This document shows, in pieces, positions 9,059 to 18,020 of a stretch of 64,000 nt of DNA. The stretch comes from Poseidonibacter lekithochrous. GTDB taxonomy: Bacteria; Campylobacterota; Campylobacteria; Campylobacterales; Arcobacteraceae. The stretch lies in NCBI RefSeq assembly GCF_013283835.1, contig NZ_CP054052.1, positions 2,728,001-2,792,000 of the forward strand, written 5' to 3'. The notes beneath the pieces were generated by a model. It was given only the letters and a program-made list of their open reading frames with translations. It was not told the origin of the DNA and made no database searches. How positions within the stretch are numbered: position 1 is the stretch's first letter; every line of letters begins with the position of its first letter. The translations under genes were made by a program, and so were the position numbers.

Positions 9059-9059
9059 A

Positions 9060-10562
9060 CTATTTAATACCTATTCTAACTGCTTCATCAACAGAAGTAT
9101 CACCATTTTCAAGCATTAGTTTTAATTGTTTGTCTAAAGAAATCATTCCATTATTAATAGCTTTTTTCATTAAAGTAGAGTCATCAACATCAGTTTTTAA
9201 ATACTCTTTTATTTCATCAGAAATTACAAATAGTTCTCCAATTGCAATTCTTCCTGAGTATCCAGTAAAATTACAAGACTTACAACCATTTGATTTATAT
9301 ATTTTTGTATTAGGTGATAAATTAAAGATTTTATGAGAAGCTACAGATTCATCTTCACACTTACATTCATTACATAGTTTTCTTACTAGCCTTTGAGCAA
9401 GTACTGCAAGTAAAGCAGATGATATTAAGAACTTCTCAACTCCCATATCTATAAGCCTAGTAATAGCTGCTGGTGCTCTATTTGTATGTAATGTAGAAAA
9501 TAGCAAGTGTCCAGTTAAAGCAGACTGAACGGCAATTGAAGCAGTCTCAGTATCTCTAATCTCGCCAACCATAATAATATCTGGATCTTGTCTTAAAATA
9601 GATCGTAGCCCTGATGCAAAAGTAAGCCCTACTTTTGTATTAACTTGTATTTGTGAAAACTCATTTGATTTATACTCTACTGGATCTTCAACTGTGATAA
9701 TATTCTTCTCTTCACTTACTACTTGATGTAATAGCGAATGTAAAGTAGTAGATTTACCACTTCCCGTTGGTCCTGTTACTAATACCATTCCATAAGAGTT
9801 TTGTAATACAGATTCTAACTCTTGTGTAATATATGAAGGAAAACCAAGTTCTTTTACGCTTAAGATATCTTCACTTTGCATTAAGATTCTCATTACAATT
9901 CTCTCACCATAAAAAGTAGGAAGAATTGAAACCCTAATATCCAAAGTCTTACCAGCAATTTTGATCTGAGTTCTACCATCTTGAGGTATTCTTTTTTCAG
10001 AAATATCTAGATTTGATATTACTTTGATTCTTGAGATTACTAAAGACATAATATTTTTATCTAACTCAATATGTTTCGTTAATACTCCATCAACTCTGTA
10101 TCTTACTTCTGCTTTGAATTCGTGCATTTCAATATGGATATCTGATGATTTCTTTTTTATTGCTTGATAAAAAAGTGAGTTTACAAACTTGATAATAGGA
10201 GCTGATTCTTCTGAAGTTAGAATATCACTTCCAACTTTTAAGAACTCAGTCATAGAGAAGTCTTCATCCTCTAAAGTTGCACCTTCTTGTTCTTGTTGAA
10301 TTGCACTCATTTCTTTATCTGTTTTTATTTCTAAAAACTTATTATAAAGTTTTTCAAAAGATATTTCATCTAAGAAAATAGTTTTATATTCATAATCTAA
10401 TTTTGATAAATAATCCAAAGATACACTCATATACTCTTTGGAAATAGCAATGATTATTTCATCATCAAGTTTAGAGAATAAAACATAGTTTTTTAAAGCT
10501 GTTGTATATGAATCAATTTCATAAGGAACTAAATTCTGATTATGTAGCTCATTAATATTCAT
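9060..10562 (-). CDS. gspE: Type II secretion ATPase GspE
   Basis: A 500-residue cytoplasmic hexameric ATPase that powers pseudopilus assembly. Residues about 260-268 form the Walker A (GPTGSGKST), followed by the Asp box (ITVEDPVEY), Walker B (DPDIIMVGEIRD) and His box (ALTGHLLFSTLHTN). Four cysteines in two pairs (LCNECKC near 396, and GCKSCNF about 30 residues later) form the GspE zinc-binding element. The N-terminal domain, which docks on GspL, occupies about residues 1-150. It starts 2 bp after gspD. PilB-type ATPases are the alternative, but the secretin, C, L and M neighbours favour T2SS. Confidence 0.93.
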   Translation of the reverse strand: MNINELHNQNLVPYEIDSYTTALKNYVLFSKLDDEIIIAISKEYMSVSLDYLSKLDYEYKTIFLDEISFEKLYNKFLEIKTDKEMSAIQQEQEGATLEDEDFSMTEFLKVGSDILTSEESAPIIKFVNSLFYQAIKKKSSDIHIEMHEFKAEVRYRVDGVLTKHIELDKNIMSLVISRIKVISNLDISEKRIPQDGRTQIKIAGKTLDIRVSILPTFYGERIVMRILMQSEDILSVKELGFPSYITQELESVLQNSYGMVLVTGPTGSGKSTTLHSLLHQVVSEEKNIITVEDPVEYKSNEFSQIQVNTKVGLTFASGLRSILRQDPDIIMVGEIRDTETASIAVQSALTGHLLFSTLHTNRAPAAITRLIDMGVEKFLISSALLAVLAQRLVRKLCNECKCEDESVASHKIFNLSPNTKIYKSNGCKSCNFTGYSGRIAIGELFVISDEIKEYLKTDVDDSTLMKKAINNGMISLDKQLKLMLENGDTSVDEAVRIGIK

Positions 10563-10564
10563 AT

Positions 10565-12529
10565 TTAGTAACCTAACATTTCTGCAACTCTTTTATCATG
10601 AGTAGATTTAGTATTAGTATCTGCTTCTTCATTAATTATTGTTTTTTCACTTGAAGAAGAATTGTTTTTTAATGAATTATATTCATTTTCTAAGGCTTTT
10701 AATTTCTTTTTATATTCTTTCTCTTCAACATATTTTTTTATTTGTTTTTCTTTTAATCTTATTTTAGAATCTTGTAAATACTTATCCTCTAGGATTTTCA
10801 ATTCAGCAAGTTGATTTCTAACAAAACTCAAATCTTTTGATTTAGGAATTATATATGGAGTAACTACAATAACTAAACTTCTTTTTCTTATACTTGATCT
10901 ATCATGTTCAAATAAACCACCAATTAAAGGTAACTTTGAAAACCCAGGAACATCACTTTCAGTAATTTCCTCTTTATCTTCAATTAATCCACCAATTATT
11001 ACTGATTCTCCATTATTAACAATTGCAGTTGTTTTAACTTCTTTTTTTGTGGTATCGGGATTACCACTTGTTGTTTTTGTTGTTTTTACATCTTCTAATA
11101 TTGTATTAATTTCTAAAGTAACTTTATCATCATTAGAAACTCTTGGCTTAACTTTTAAAGTCAAACCTACATCTTCTCTCTTAAATGAATTATTAACCGT
11201 ACCACCATCAGTAGTTGAAGATCCAGTTTGTATTGAAATAGTTTCACCTACATATATAGAACTTTCTTTATTATTAATTGCCAATATAGATGGTTCAGAA
11301 ACAATATCTGCTGCACCATTTTCATCAAGTAAAGAAATAGAAGCACCTAAAGCTAATCCTGAAGTAATATTTGGAATATTTAAATCTAATCCAGGCGTTG
11401 TTAAGACAGGACTTCCACCATTTAAACCTGAAGAAAAAGTAGCTAGTCCATTACTTCCAGCAGTTCCACCAAAAATACCATACTTAACACCTATTTCATC
11501 AACTAACTCATCATTAAGCTCAATAATTCGAGCTTGCACATAAACTTGTGCTTTTTCTTTATCTAACTCAGCAAGTATTACTTTGATATATTCAATTTCA
11601 TTAGCTGGTCCCATTAATACAATAGAATTTGATTCTTCATCTACAGAAGATAAAGGTTTGTCATTTTGATCTATGTATTTTTTCTTACCAATAATTCCAT
11701 CAATAATTTTGATTACATTTTTTGATTCTACATTTTTTAAAGGTATTACTTCAACTACTCTTTTTACAAGAGAATCTGCACTATCTACACTTGAGATATA
11801 TTTTTTAAGATATTTAATATTTTGAGATTTGCCAACTAAAACTAAAGAGTTATTATCTTTATTTGCAATAATTGCTACTTTTTCAGTTTCAATTTTAGTA
11901 TTAAATTTAGATTTAGAAATAGCATCTAAACTCTTCTTTGCTTCAACCGCTTTAATATTTTTAAGCTCAATAATCTCCGTACTTTTCTTTGCACCAATAG
12001 TCATAATTGAAACTACTTCTTTTATTGTTTTAATATTATCTTTAAAATCAGTTAGAACTAAAGAGTTTGATTCTTTGTTTGTTACAATCTTTGCAGTCTT
12101 AGACATAAGATGTCTTATTTTAGATGCGACATAATCTACATTTGCATTATGAACAGGGAAAACTTCTGTAACCATTTGATAATAATTAGCTTTTTTGGTA
12201 CTTGTAACAACGGGTACATTATTTTTTGCACCCTCATTTAGTTTTACTATTCTTAAAATATCATTACTTTGAACAAGCGTATAACCTTTTGATTCAAGAA
12301 CATAAATAAGAATCTTTACTAGTTCATCTTTCTCTAAAGGTTTGTTTGAAATAAAATCAACATTACCTTTGATTTGTTGTGTAACTAAGATATTTTTATC
12401 AATTATTTTAGAAGTAATTTTTACTAAATCCATAATCTTTAAATCTTTAAAGTTTATATTTATTTTCTCAGACCCATTAAGCGAAAAACTTAAAATAAAT
12501 ATAATAAAAGCTGCCCTAATCAATTTCAT
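10565..12529 (-). CDS. gspD: Type II secretion outer-membrane secretin GspD
   Basis: A 654-residue secretin forming the outer-membrane channel. After a signal peptide (about 1-19) come the N0 domain (INFKDLKIMDLVKITSKII...), then N1-N3 repeats with the NSLVLTDF, NSLVLVGK and NSIVLMGP hallmarks, then the secretin domain from about residue 330 (VQARIIEL, VGETISIQTGSS, KREDVGLTLKVKPRV, VPGFSKLPLIGGLFEH, VIVVTPYIIP). Beyond the usual end there is an extension of about 100 residues rich in Lys and Glu that looks like a coiled coil. It overlaps gspC by 14 bp. No lipobox was seen, so targeting may not use a pilotin-type lipoprotein end. Confidence 0.93.
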   Translation of the reverse strand: MKLIRAAFIIFILSFSLNGSEKININFKDLKIMDLVKITSKIIDKNILVTQQIKGNVDFISNKPLEKDELVKILIYVLESKGYTLVQSNDILRIVKLNEGAKNNVPVVTSTKKANYYQMVTEVFPVHNANVDYVASKIRHLMSKTAKIVTNKESNSLVLTDFKDNIKTIKEVVSIMTIGAKKSTEIIELKNIKAVEAKKSLDAISKSKFNTKIETEKVAIIANKDNNSLVLVGKSQNIKYLKKYISSVDSADSLVKRVVEVIPLKNVESKNVIKIIDGIIGKKKYIDQNDKPLSSVDEESNSIVLMGPANEIEYIKVILAELDKEKAQVYVQARIIELNDELVDEIGVKYGIFGGTAGSNGLATFSSGLNGGSPVLTTPGLDLNIPNITSGLALGASISLLDENGAADIVSEPSILAINNKESSIYVGETISIQTGSSTTDGGTVNNSFKREDVGLTLKVKPRVSNDDKVTLEINTILEDVKTTKTTSGNPDTTKKEVKTTAIVNNGESVIIGGLIEDKEEITESDVPGFSKLPLIGGLFEHDRSSIRKRSLVIVVTPYIIPKSKDLSFVRNQLAELKILEDKYLQDSKIRLKEKQIKKYVEEKEYKKKLKALENEYNSLKNNSSSSEKTIINEEADTNTKSTHDKRVAEMLGY

Positions 12530-13340
12530 AATTTAACTCCATAATCTCATTGTTTCTTAAAATTTCTATATTTAAATATTTTGTACTATTTATATTGTTA
12601 TATACTTTGAACGCATCAGCATAAGAGCTTAAAATGTTATTGTTTATAGATTTGATAATATCACCTTTTTTTAATCCAAGTTTTCCAAATACAGAATTTT
12701 CATTAACTCTGCCTACTTTAAAACCATCTATTTTTCCATTTTTCTTAACTTCATTTATTGCAATATTATTCCATACTTTATCAATATTGTTTATATATGA
12801 ATTTAGATAGTTTCTTTTAACTTTAACATTGTCATTATCTACAACAATATTTTCATTTATATTATTTACAGTTCTTGATACTTCATATTTAAGATTTTGA
12901 TCTCTTGACTGCATATCAAGTTTATACTCTTTTGCTTGCTTTTCAAAAATTACATATTTCTTATAAAGTTTTGTAAGAATATAACCATCTAGTTCTTCGT
13001 ATTGTGAAATAAAACTAGATTTTTTATCTCTTTTATTCTCAATAATAATCCAACCACCATTTGATGTTGTTGAGTAAATACCTTTTAGAGTATAAGAAGA
13101 AAGAGTTTGAACTTTTTGTTTTTTAACTACTTTTTTTACTTGTGTTTTTTTAATACTTGATACTTGAGAATAGAAACCATCATACTTTCTATACTTTAAA
13201 GTATTAGATGATTCTTCCACATAGTCTACTCCACTTTTTGGAAGATATGAAAATACTACAGTAGAAAGAATATACGCAAATAAAACAATAAAAGCATAAG
13301 GCATAAAGATACGAATTAATTTATTAGAATTTGTATTCAT
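12516..13340 (-). CDS. gspC: Type II secretion inner-membrane protein GspC with PDZ domain
   Basis: A 274-residue bitopic protein: short cytoplasmic N-terminus, one membrane helix (about 12-30), a periplasmic homology region (SSYTLKGIYSTTSNGGWIII, near 80-100) and a C-terminal PDZ domain (about 195-274; FGKLGLKKGDIIKSINN). This is the classical GspC layout linking the secretin N0 domain to the inner platform. I start at the ATG at 13340, which has GGGAG 8 bases upstream; an in-frame ATG at 13355 overlaps that site and has poorer spacing. It overlaps gspN by 17 bp and gspD by 14 bp. Confidence 0.85.
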   Translation of the reverse strand: MNTNSNKLIRIFMPYAFIVLFAYILSTVVFSYLPKSGVDYVEESSNTLKYRKYDGFYSQVSSIKKTQVKKVVKKQKVQTLSSYTLKGIYSTTSNGGWIIIENKRDKKSSFISQYEELDGYILTKLYKKYVIFEKQAKEYKLDMQSRDQNLKYEVSRTVNNINENIVVDNDNVKVKRNYLNSYINNIDKVWNNIAINEVKKNGKIDGFKVGRVNENSVFGKLGLKKGDIIKSINNNILSSYADAFKVYNNINSTKYLNIEILRNNEIMELNYEID

Positions 13341-13851
13341 ACATATATCTCCCATCTTTTAATCTAAAGTTTCTAAGTAATTTAGAATATGAGCTTTTCA
13401 TAGTTTTTGAAGGTATCAACTCTATAGAAACAATTCTATTTATCAAGTCTATATGTCCAAGTAATTCACCAAATAAACCATCACCTTTGATATTTATTTT
13501 GTCATACTCTAAAACTGAATGTTTTATACTTAGATTAGATATTGGACTTGGTGCCATTGTTTTAAATGAATCAAGAAGTTTTACATCTTTTATTTTAATT
13601 TCAGAGAAAAGTAAAAAAGAAGAAATAGAAACATTTGAAGTATTAGCTACTTCTATTCCTTGATAATAAAGTTTTGAATCTATTATATTTAGAGCAAAAA
13701 GTTTTTCATCTCTAATTTCATCAGAAATTACTATATCTTTTTTTGCTAACTCTTTTTCCAAAAGATTATAAGCGCCCTGCTTTGGTAATAAAATCAATAA
13801 AGATAAAACAAATACAATAAAATATATAACTAGTTTAAAAATAGTTTTCAT
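13324..13851 (-). CDS. gspN: GspN-like type II secretion protein
   Basis: A 175-residue protein with one N-terminal membrane helix and a periplasmic beta-rich region. The sequence DSKLYYQGIEVANTSNVSIS and later KGDGLFGELLGHIDL matches the style of GspN proteins, which resemble AsmA-like folds. GspN is optional in T2SS and its exact role is unsettled. It lies between gspM and gspC with 1-bp and 17-bp overlaps, so translation is probably coupled. It is shorter than GspN of gammaproteobacteria (about 250), hence moderate confidence in the letter. Confidence 0.7.
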   Translation of the reverse strand: MKTIFKLVIYFIVFVLSLLILLPKQGAYNLLEKELAKKDIVISDEIRDEKLFALNIIDSKLYYQGIEVANTSNVSISSFLLFSEIKIKDVKLLDSFKTMAPSPISNLSIKHSVLEYDKINIKGDGLFGELLGHIDLINRIVSIELIPSKTMKSSYSKLLRNFRLKDGRYMYEYKF

Positions 13852-14246
13852 TACTTAAGTCCTATTTCTAAATCTATATAACTTTTATTTAGTTCAAGTT
13901 TTTTAATTATTAGTTTTTTATTCAAAAGCTTATTTAAAAAGCTATTTAATATTTTTTGATTTGAAGAAATCATTTTTAGTTTTATACTATTCTTTCCATT
14001 TACTCTTAGAACTTTTTGATTTTTAAAAGTACTTAATCTTAATATCTGATTTAAAGTCTTATTTACAAAAGATTTATTATTCCATGAGGCTTTAAACTGT
14101 TTATACTCTTTTGCTTTAACAGCAATTGTATTAAACTCTTTTGTTTTTAAATCATAGTTTTTACTTTCAGTATTTAAAAGGAAAAAAGATACAAATACAA
14201 TAGTAAAGCTCAAAGCAATAACATATAAAGGATTTAATCTATTCAT
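13851..14246 (-). CDS. gspM: GspM-like type II secretion inner-membrane protein
   Basis: A 131-residue bitopic protein: membrane helix at about 9-25, then a coiled stretch and a small C-terminal ferredoxin-like domain (SIKLKMISSNQKILNSFLNK, then IKKLELNKSYIDLEI). GspM has precisely this topology and binds GspL. The ATG overlaps the gspL stop (ATGA) and the stop overlaps the gspN start, so it sits in the L-M-N order found in classical operons. Sequence similarity to GspM of model species is low; the call leans on topology and context. Confidence 0.7.
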   Translation of the reverse strand: MNRLNPLYVIALSFTIVFVSFFLLNTESKNYDLKTKEFNTIAVKAKEYKQFKASWNNKSFVNKTLNQILRLSTFKNQKVLRVNGKNSIKLKMISSNQKILNSFLNKLLNKKLIIKKLELNKSYIDLEIGLK

Positions 14247-15157
14247 AGTTTAACCTTTATATTTAAATTTAGTGATGATACTTTACTTGACAATATTTTA
14301 TATTTTTTAGAAATGAATTTTTCAGCTTTTCTTTTATCAGTATTAATAAAACTAAGATTTAAAACATCTTTTTCTAAACTAAACCTTTTTAATTTAAAAC
14401 TTTTATTTCTCAAAATATATTCAATTGCTTCTCGTTTTATTTTTTCTTTTGAAACTATTTTTTTATACTTTTTTATAATAGAATCTGTTTGAATCATACT
14501 ACTTGGTAACTTGCTTGTTACTCTTAGTTTTTCAATTTTTTCTTCCATTAATAAAGTTTCATTTTTATAATCAAACATCTTATAAAAATTCACAAAAGCT
14601 AAAATAATAAACACAGCTACTAATGAATATATCTGTTTTGAAGATAATACATTGTTATATAATTTAATATCTACTTTATTTGATGATAAGTTTAATTCTT
14701 CATATTTTTCATCTAAATTAATAGGTGATGATAAAAGAGTATTAGGAACTTTCACTAATATTCCATCTTCTGTATATAAGAAGCTTTTATCATTCACAAT
14801 AAATTGGGGATATTCTTTACACTCATTTTGTGCAAAGTATATTGAGTTCACAGAAGATAAAGAAATTCCAGATTTTTTAATCTCTTCGAAAATTCTTTTA
14901 TTTTCATAAGCAAAACATAAATACTTATCATCTTCTAGTTTTAAAACTTGATATGAAAGGTCATTAATATTCTCTAATATATCTTCAAATAAAGTAGGTA
15001 AGACATATTTTGCTTGTGATATGTTTTTTACTGGAATATCAAAAATCCTAACCCAGTAAAATTCAGGAGAAAGAATAATATCTACCTTGCCTTTTATCTC
15101 AACTCTTGTATTTGAACATAAAAATATTTTATTACTATTATTTGAAACTAAGCTCAA
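14243..15157 (-). CDS. gspL: GspL-like type II secretion protein (TTG start)
   Basis: A 304-residue protein with a cytoplasmic actin-like N-terminal domain (about 1-170), a membrane helix (about 173-190; YSLVAVFIILAFVNFY) and a periplasmic ferredoxin-like domain, the order found in GspL, which recruits GspE. The start is a TTG at 15157: GAGGTG lies 7 bases upstream and no ATG is better placed. It overlaps gspK by 20 bp. The cytoplasmic domain is shorter than in Vibrio or Klebsiella. Partner genes M and N follow directly. Confidence 0.75.
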   Translation of the reverse strand: MSLVSNNSNKIFLCSNTRVEIKGKVDIILSPEFYWVRIFDIPVKNISQAKYVLPTLFEDILENINDLSYQVLKLEDDKYLCFAYENKRIFEEIKKSGISLSSVNSIYFAQNECKEYPQFIVNDKSFLYTEDGILVKVPNTLLSSPINLDEKYEELNLSSNKVDIKLYNNVLSSKQIYSLVAVFIILAFVNFYKMFDYKNETLLMEEKIEKLRVTSKLPSSMIQTDSIIKKYKKIVSKEKIKREAIEYILRNKSFKLKRFSLEKDVLNLSFINTDKRKAEKFISKKYKILSSKVSSLNLNIKVKL

Positions 15158-15761
15158 AATATTTCACCTCTCCTTTATCATCAAGTATGTAATATGCACT
15201 TACAAAATCTTTTAAATTTTTAATTTTTAACTTTAATTCATATAGAGTTTTTTCAGCATCTGTATAGAAACCTAACTTATCCTGAAAATCTAATATTTTA
15301 TTATTATATGTATCTTTTACAAATCTGTTTATTATAGCATCTAATTGCTTGCTATTTTTTACTTGAGGCTCATTTTTTGCATCTTTGAAGTAATATCTAA
15401 AAGTATCAAAATCTCCTATGTTATTATCAAGGAATACATTTTCAACTTTTTTATATTTTTCACTATTTAAAGCTAAATTATTTACATTAACTCTATCGTA
15501 TTTATTTAATTTAAAAAGGATATCAATTCCTTCAATATTCAAAGGTGTATCATCAAAATCTTTTAAATCATTTCCATACTGTTTTATGGCAGAGCTAGCT
15601 TCTCTTTGCATATTTTCACTAATACTAAGTAACTGTATTTTATTTATTTTGTAGTTTTGCTCACTTATATATGATTCAGTATCATTTAGGTTTTGAAAAA
15701 TTAGTGCAGAAATTGCAGTAATAAATAATAAGGAAACAAGTAAAACTATAGATTTTTTCAT
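15138..15761 (-). CDS. gspK: GspK-like minor pseudopilin
   Basis: A 207-residue protein starting MKKSIVLLVSLLFITAISAL: a short basic leader, Ser at the cleavage position and a hydrophobic helix lacking Glu at +5, which is typical for GspK and PilX. The body is smaller than GspK of gammaproteobacteria (about 320), yet TPLNIEGIDILFKLNKYDRVNVNNL fits the GspK core. The start is the ATG at 15761 with AGG 9 bases upstream; a TTG one codon earlier is less likely. It lies between gspF and gspL. Confidence 0.7.
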   Translation of the reverse strand: MKKSIVLLVSLLFITAISALIFQNLNDTESYISEQNYKINKIQLLSISENMQREASSAIKQYGNDLKDFDDTPLNIEGIDILFKLNKYDRVNVNNLALNSEKYKKVENVFLDNNIGDFDTFRYYFKDAKNEPQVKNSKQLDAIINRFVKDTYNNKILDFQDKLGFYTDAEKTLYELKLKIKNLKDFVSAYYILDDKGEVKYFELSFK

Positions 15762-15766
15762 CAAAA

Positions 15767-16981
15767 CTAACCTAAATTCATTGAAAAAATAGGTAATAAC
15801 ATAGAGATAACAATAAAACCAATAGTAACACCAACGAATAACATAAATATTGGTTCCAATAAAGATAAGAATATATCTGTTTTATCCTTATTTGCTTCAC
15901 TATATAAAACAGCTAGATTACTTAGTATTTCATACAGTTTACTAGTATCTTCACCAATGGCAATAGAGTGAATAAAAGATTCATCAATTTTATGGATTTT
16001 ATTTACACTAAGTAAAACTGATAGTTTTTTACCCTCAACTACACTTTGAGAAGCTTCTACAAAAACTCTTTTTATAACTGAATTTTTTAGAATATTTGCA
16101 CTTAAGTTAATTGATTGAACAATAGGAATTCCAGATTTAATTAAAATAGAATTCATATAAGAGAACCTAGATAGTTCAGCTTGCTCAATCATAGTAGAGA
16201 AAAATGGTATTTTTAAAACTAATTTATCAAAGCCATATTTAAAAGATTTAGAATTTTTCATCAAATAAATAAAAGAAAAAATAAAAGCTGTAATTCCTAA
16301 TATAATGTAAATATAGTTAGCGGAAAAGAAATCTCCTAAAGCAATAACTATTTTAGTACTTTGTGGAAGTTCTTGATCTATTTGAGTAAATATATCTGTA
16401 ATCTTAGGAACAATAAAACTTAACATAAACCCAACCATAAACATAGATATAAAAAGTATAAATAATGGATATGCTAATGCTGAACTTGCTTGTTTTTTAA
16501 TTCTGTCTTGTTCTTTTAAAAATGTTGAAAGTTCCAATAATACAGACTCTAATAAACCACCATTTTCACTGATTTTAATAGATTGTTTATAAAATTCAGG
16601 AAGATTAAGAACATTTTGAGAATCAAGTGCCACATAAAAAGTTTTACCTTCGTCAAGATAAGTACTAATAGATTCAAAAAATGAACTTAAAGTTTTATCA
16701 TTTTTGTATCTTTGTTTTAAAAGATTTATAGCTGAGATAAGAGAGATTCCAGAATCAAGATAAATACTTAAATCTCTACTTAAGTACGATAAAGATGAAA
16801 GGTTTAATGATTTTTTTCTTTTAAAAGAGAATTTAGAAAAATTAAAATTTTCTTCTTCAAGAGTAGTATATAAAATACTTTTAGCTTTTAGTTTTGATTT
16901 TGCTTCTTCTAAAGTAGAAGCTTCTAGTTTTGATTTTACTTTTAGACCATTTGAATCAAAACCTTGATATTTAAAAAGCAT
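15767..16981 (-). CDS. gspF: Type II secretion platform protein GspF
   Basis: A 404-residue polytopic inner-membrane protein with two repeated T2SSF domains (about 70-190 and 270-395) and three membrane helices near 165-190, 215-240 and 370-395. It starts with the typical FKYQGFDSNG motif; LSRDLSIYLDSGISLISAI and the later FSYMNSILIKSGIPIVQSI show the duplication. GspF is the platform on which GspE acts. It overlaps gspH by 11 bp and is followed 5 bp later by gspK. Confidence 0.92.
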   Translation of the reverse strand: MLFKYQGFDSNGLKVKSKLEASTLEEAKSKLKAKSILYTTLEEENFNFSKFSFKRKKSLNLSSLSYLSRDLSIYLDSGISLISAINLLKQRYKNDKTLSSFFESISTYLDEGKTFYVALDSQNVLNLPEFYKQSIKISENGGLLESVLLELSTFLKEQDRIKKQASSALAYPLFILFISMFMVGFMLSFIVPKITDIFTQIDQELPQSTKIVIALGDFFSANYIYIILGITAFIFSFIYLMKNSKSFKYGFDKLVLKIPFFSTMIEQAELSRFSYMNSILIKSGIPIVQSINLSANILKNSVIKRVFVEASQSVVEGKKLSVLLSVNKIHKIDESFIHSIAIGEDTSKLYEILSNLAVLYSEANKDKTDIFLSLLEPIFMLFVGVTIGFIVISMLLPIFSMNLG

Positions 16982-17513
16982 CTCTTACCTCTAACTTATT
17001 TTTCTCAAAAACTTCAAAAGCATCACTTATAGATTCATATATTTTAGCTTTTTCATATATAGAATTATATACGTATATTTTATCTTCCAAGGTATCTAGT
17101 ATTAATTCTTTCACTTTATAATCACTATTTATTTCATATCTAAATACAACATCGTAATCTATATCATCTATTTTTACAGGTTCGAAATCTATTTGTATTT
17201 GATTAGTATTAAATTCATATACTTCAGGTTTTGTATTAAAAACATTTTTGATTTTTGTATCTTTATTGATTTCTTTATCAATTTCTATAAAACAATCAAA
17301 ATTATCTTCAATACAAACAAAAGAGATATTTTTAGAAAAAGGAATATTTATTAATTTTTCTTTTAAATTATCTAAAGAAAAAATATTATTTCTTTTTTTA
17401 ACATCAAAACTCGAACCTGAGAATACAAAAAAGTACATTGTAGTAAATAATAACAATACTACAATGATTAACTCAACTAGAGTAAAAGCGTTTTTTACCC
17501 TAGTTTTATTCAT
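16971..17513 (-). CDS. gspH: Minor pseudopilin, GspH-like
   Basis: A 180-residue pilin-like protein with the prepilin signal VKNAFTLVELIIVVLLLF: cleavage after Ala at residue 9, Phe +1, Glu +5. The remainder is rich in Asp, Asn and Lys and beta-strand prone. Its place directly after gspG suits GspH, the minor subunit joining the tip to the main fibre. Sequence alone does not separate H from other minor pseudopilins, so the letter rests on gene order. Confidence 0.7.
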   Translation of the reverse strand: MNKTRVKNAFTLVELIIVVLLLFTTMYFFVFSGSSFDVKKRNNIFSLDNLKEKLINIPFSKNISFVCIEDNFDCFIEIDKEINKDTKIKNVFNTKPEVYEFNTNQIQIDFEPVKIDDIDYDVVFRYEINSDYKVKELILDTLEDKIYVYNSIYEKAKIYESISDAFEVFEKNKLEVRDAF

Positions 17514-17891
17514 TTATTTATTATTACACTTTGATAAATAGATGTCGTCAGAAGTACCCTCTTTTTTATCTCCGCCAAATGAAATTAAATCAAATGAATC
17601 ATCATTTAAAATATATACAAACTCATTACTCCAAGCATCTTTTGGAAGTTTGTTGTCATCAAAATATTTCTTTTCAACTAAGATCTTAAAACCCTCTTCT
17701 GTTTGAGGGTATGAAGAAGTGTCAAGTTTATACATTTTGATAGTTTGAGCAACACTTTTCATTTGGATACAAACAATTTTATCTTTTGCTTCGTCACTTT
17801 TACCAGTTAAGTTTGGTAATACAAATGCAGCTAATAGTCCTAAAATAATAATTACAACCATTAATTCCATTAAAGAGAATGCTTTTTTCAC
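17514..17891 (-). CDS. gspG: Major pseudopilin GspG
   Basis: A 125-residue main subunit of the T2SS pseudopilus. Leader MKKA, then FSLMELMVVIIILGLLAAFVLPN, the canonical GspG helix with Glu +5. The C-terminal half shows SSYPQTEEGF, WSNEFVYI and FDLISFGGDKKEGTSDDI, the calcium-binding loop that distinguishes GspG from type IV pilins. It is the first gene of the operon, preceded by AAGGGC and an AT-rich spacer with a TATAAT on the minus strand. The pairing with eleven more gsp genes makes the assignment firm. Confidence 0.95.
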   Translation of the reverse strand: MKKAFSLMELMVVIIILGLLAAFVLPNLTGKSDEAKDKIVCIQMKSVAQTIKMYKLDTSSYPQTEEGFKILVEKKYFDDNKLPKDAWSNEFVYILNDDSFDLISFGGDKKEGTSDDIYLSKCNNK

Positions 17892-17915
17892 ATTTTGCCC
17901 TTAATTTTTTGATTT

Positions 17916-17921
17916 ATTATA
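17916..17921 (-). promoter_or_regulatory. Candidate -10 box for the T2SS operon
   Basis: On the minus strand the spacer upstream of gspG reads ...AAATATAATAAATC..., giving TATAAT about 25-30 bases before the start codon. No good -35 is visible, which is common in Campylobacterota, where A/T periodicity replaces it. Position given to within a few bases. Confidence 0.35.
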
Positions 17922-18020
17922 TTTAAAAAAACTTAAAGTAAGACCTACTATTATGGAAAAGCACTGCTAAATTTTATTTTTATGCAATTGATAATTAATA
18001 TCATTAATAAAAATTATTAT

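Noticed and set aside
11049-12134. Antisense frames of 101-164 codons opposite gspD
   Set aside because: Shadow frames with Ser/Leu/Ile-rich composition; gspD has full domain support on the other strand.
8139-17891. Type IV pilus instead of type II secretion
   Set aside because: GspC with PDZ, GspL, GspM, GspN and the GspG calcium loop are T2SS specific, and no pilT or pilC/pilQ-type neighbours are present.
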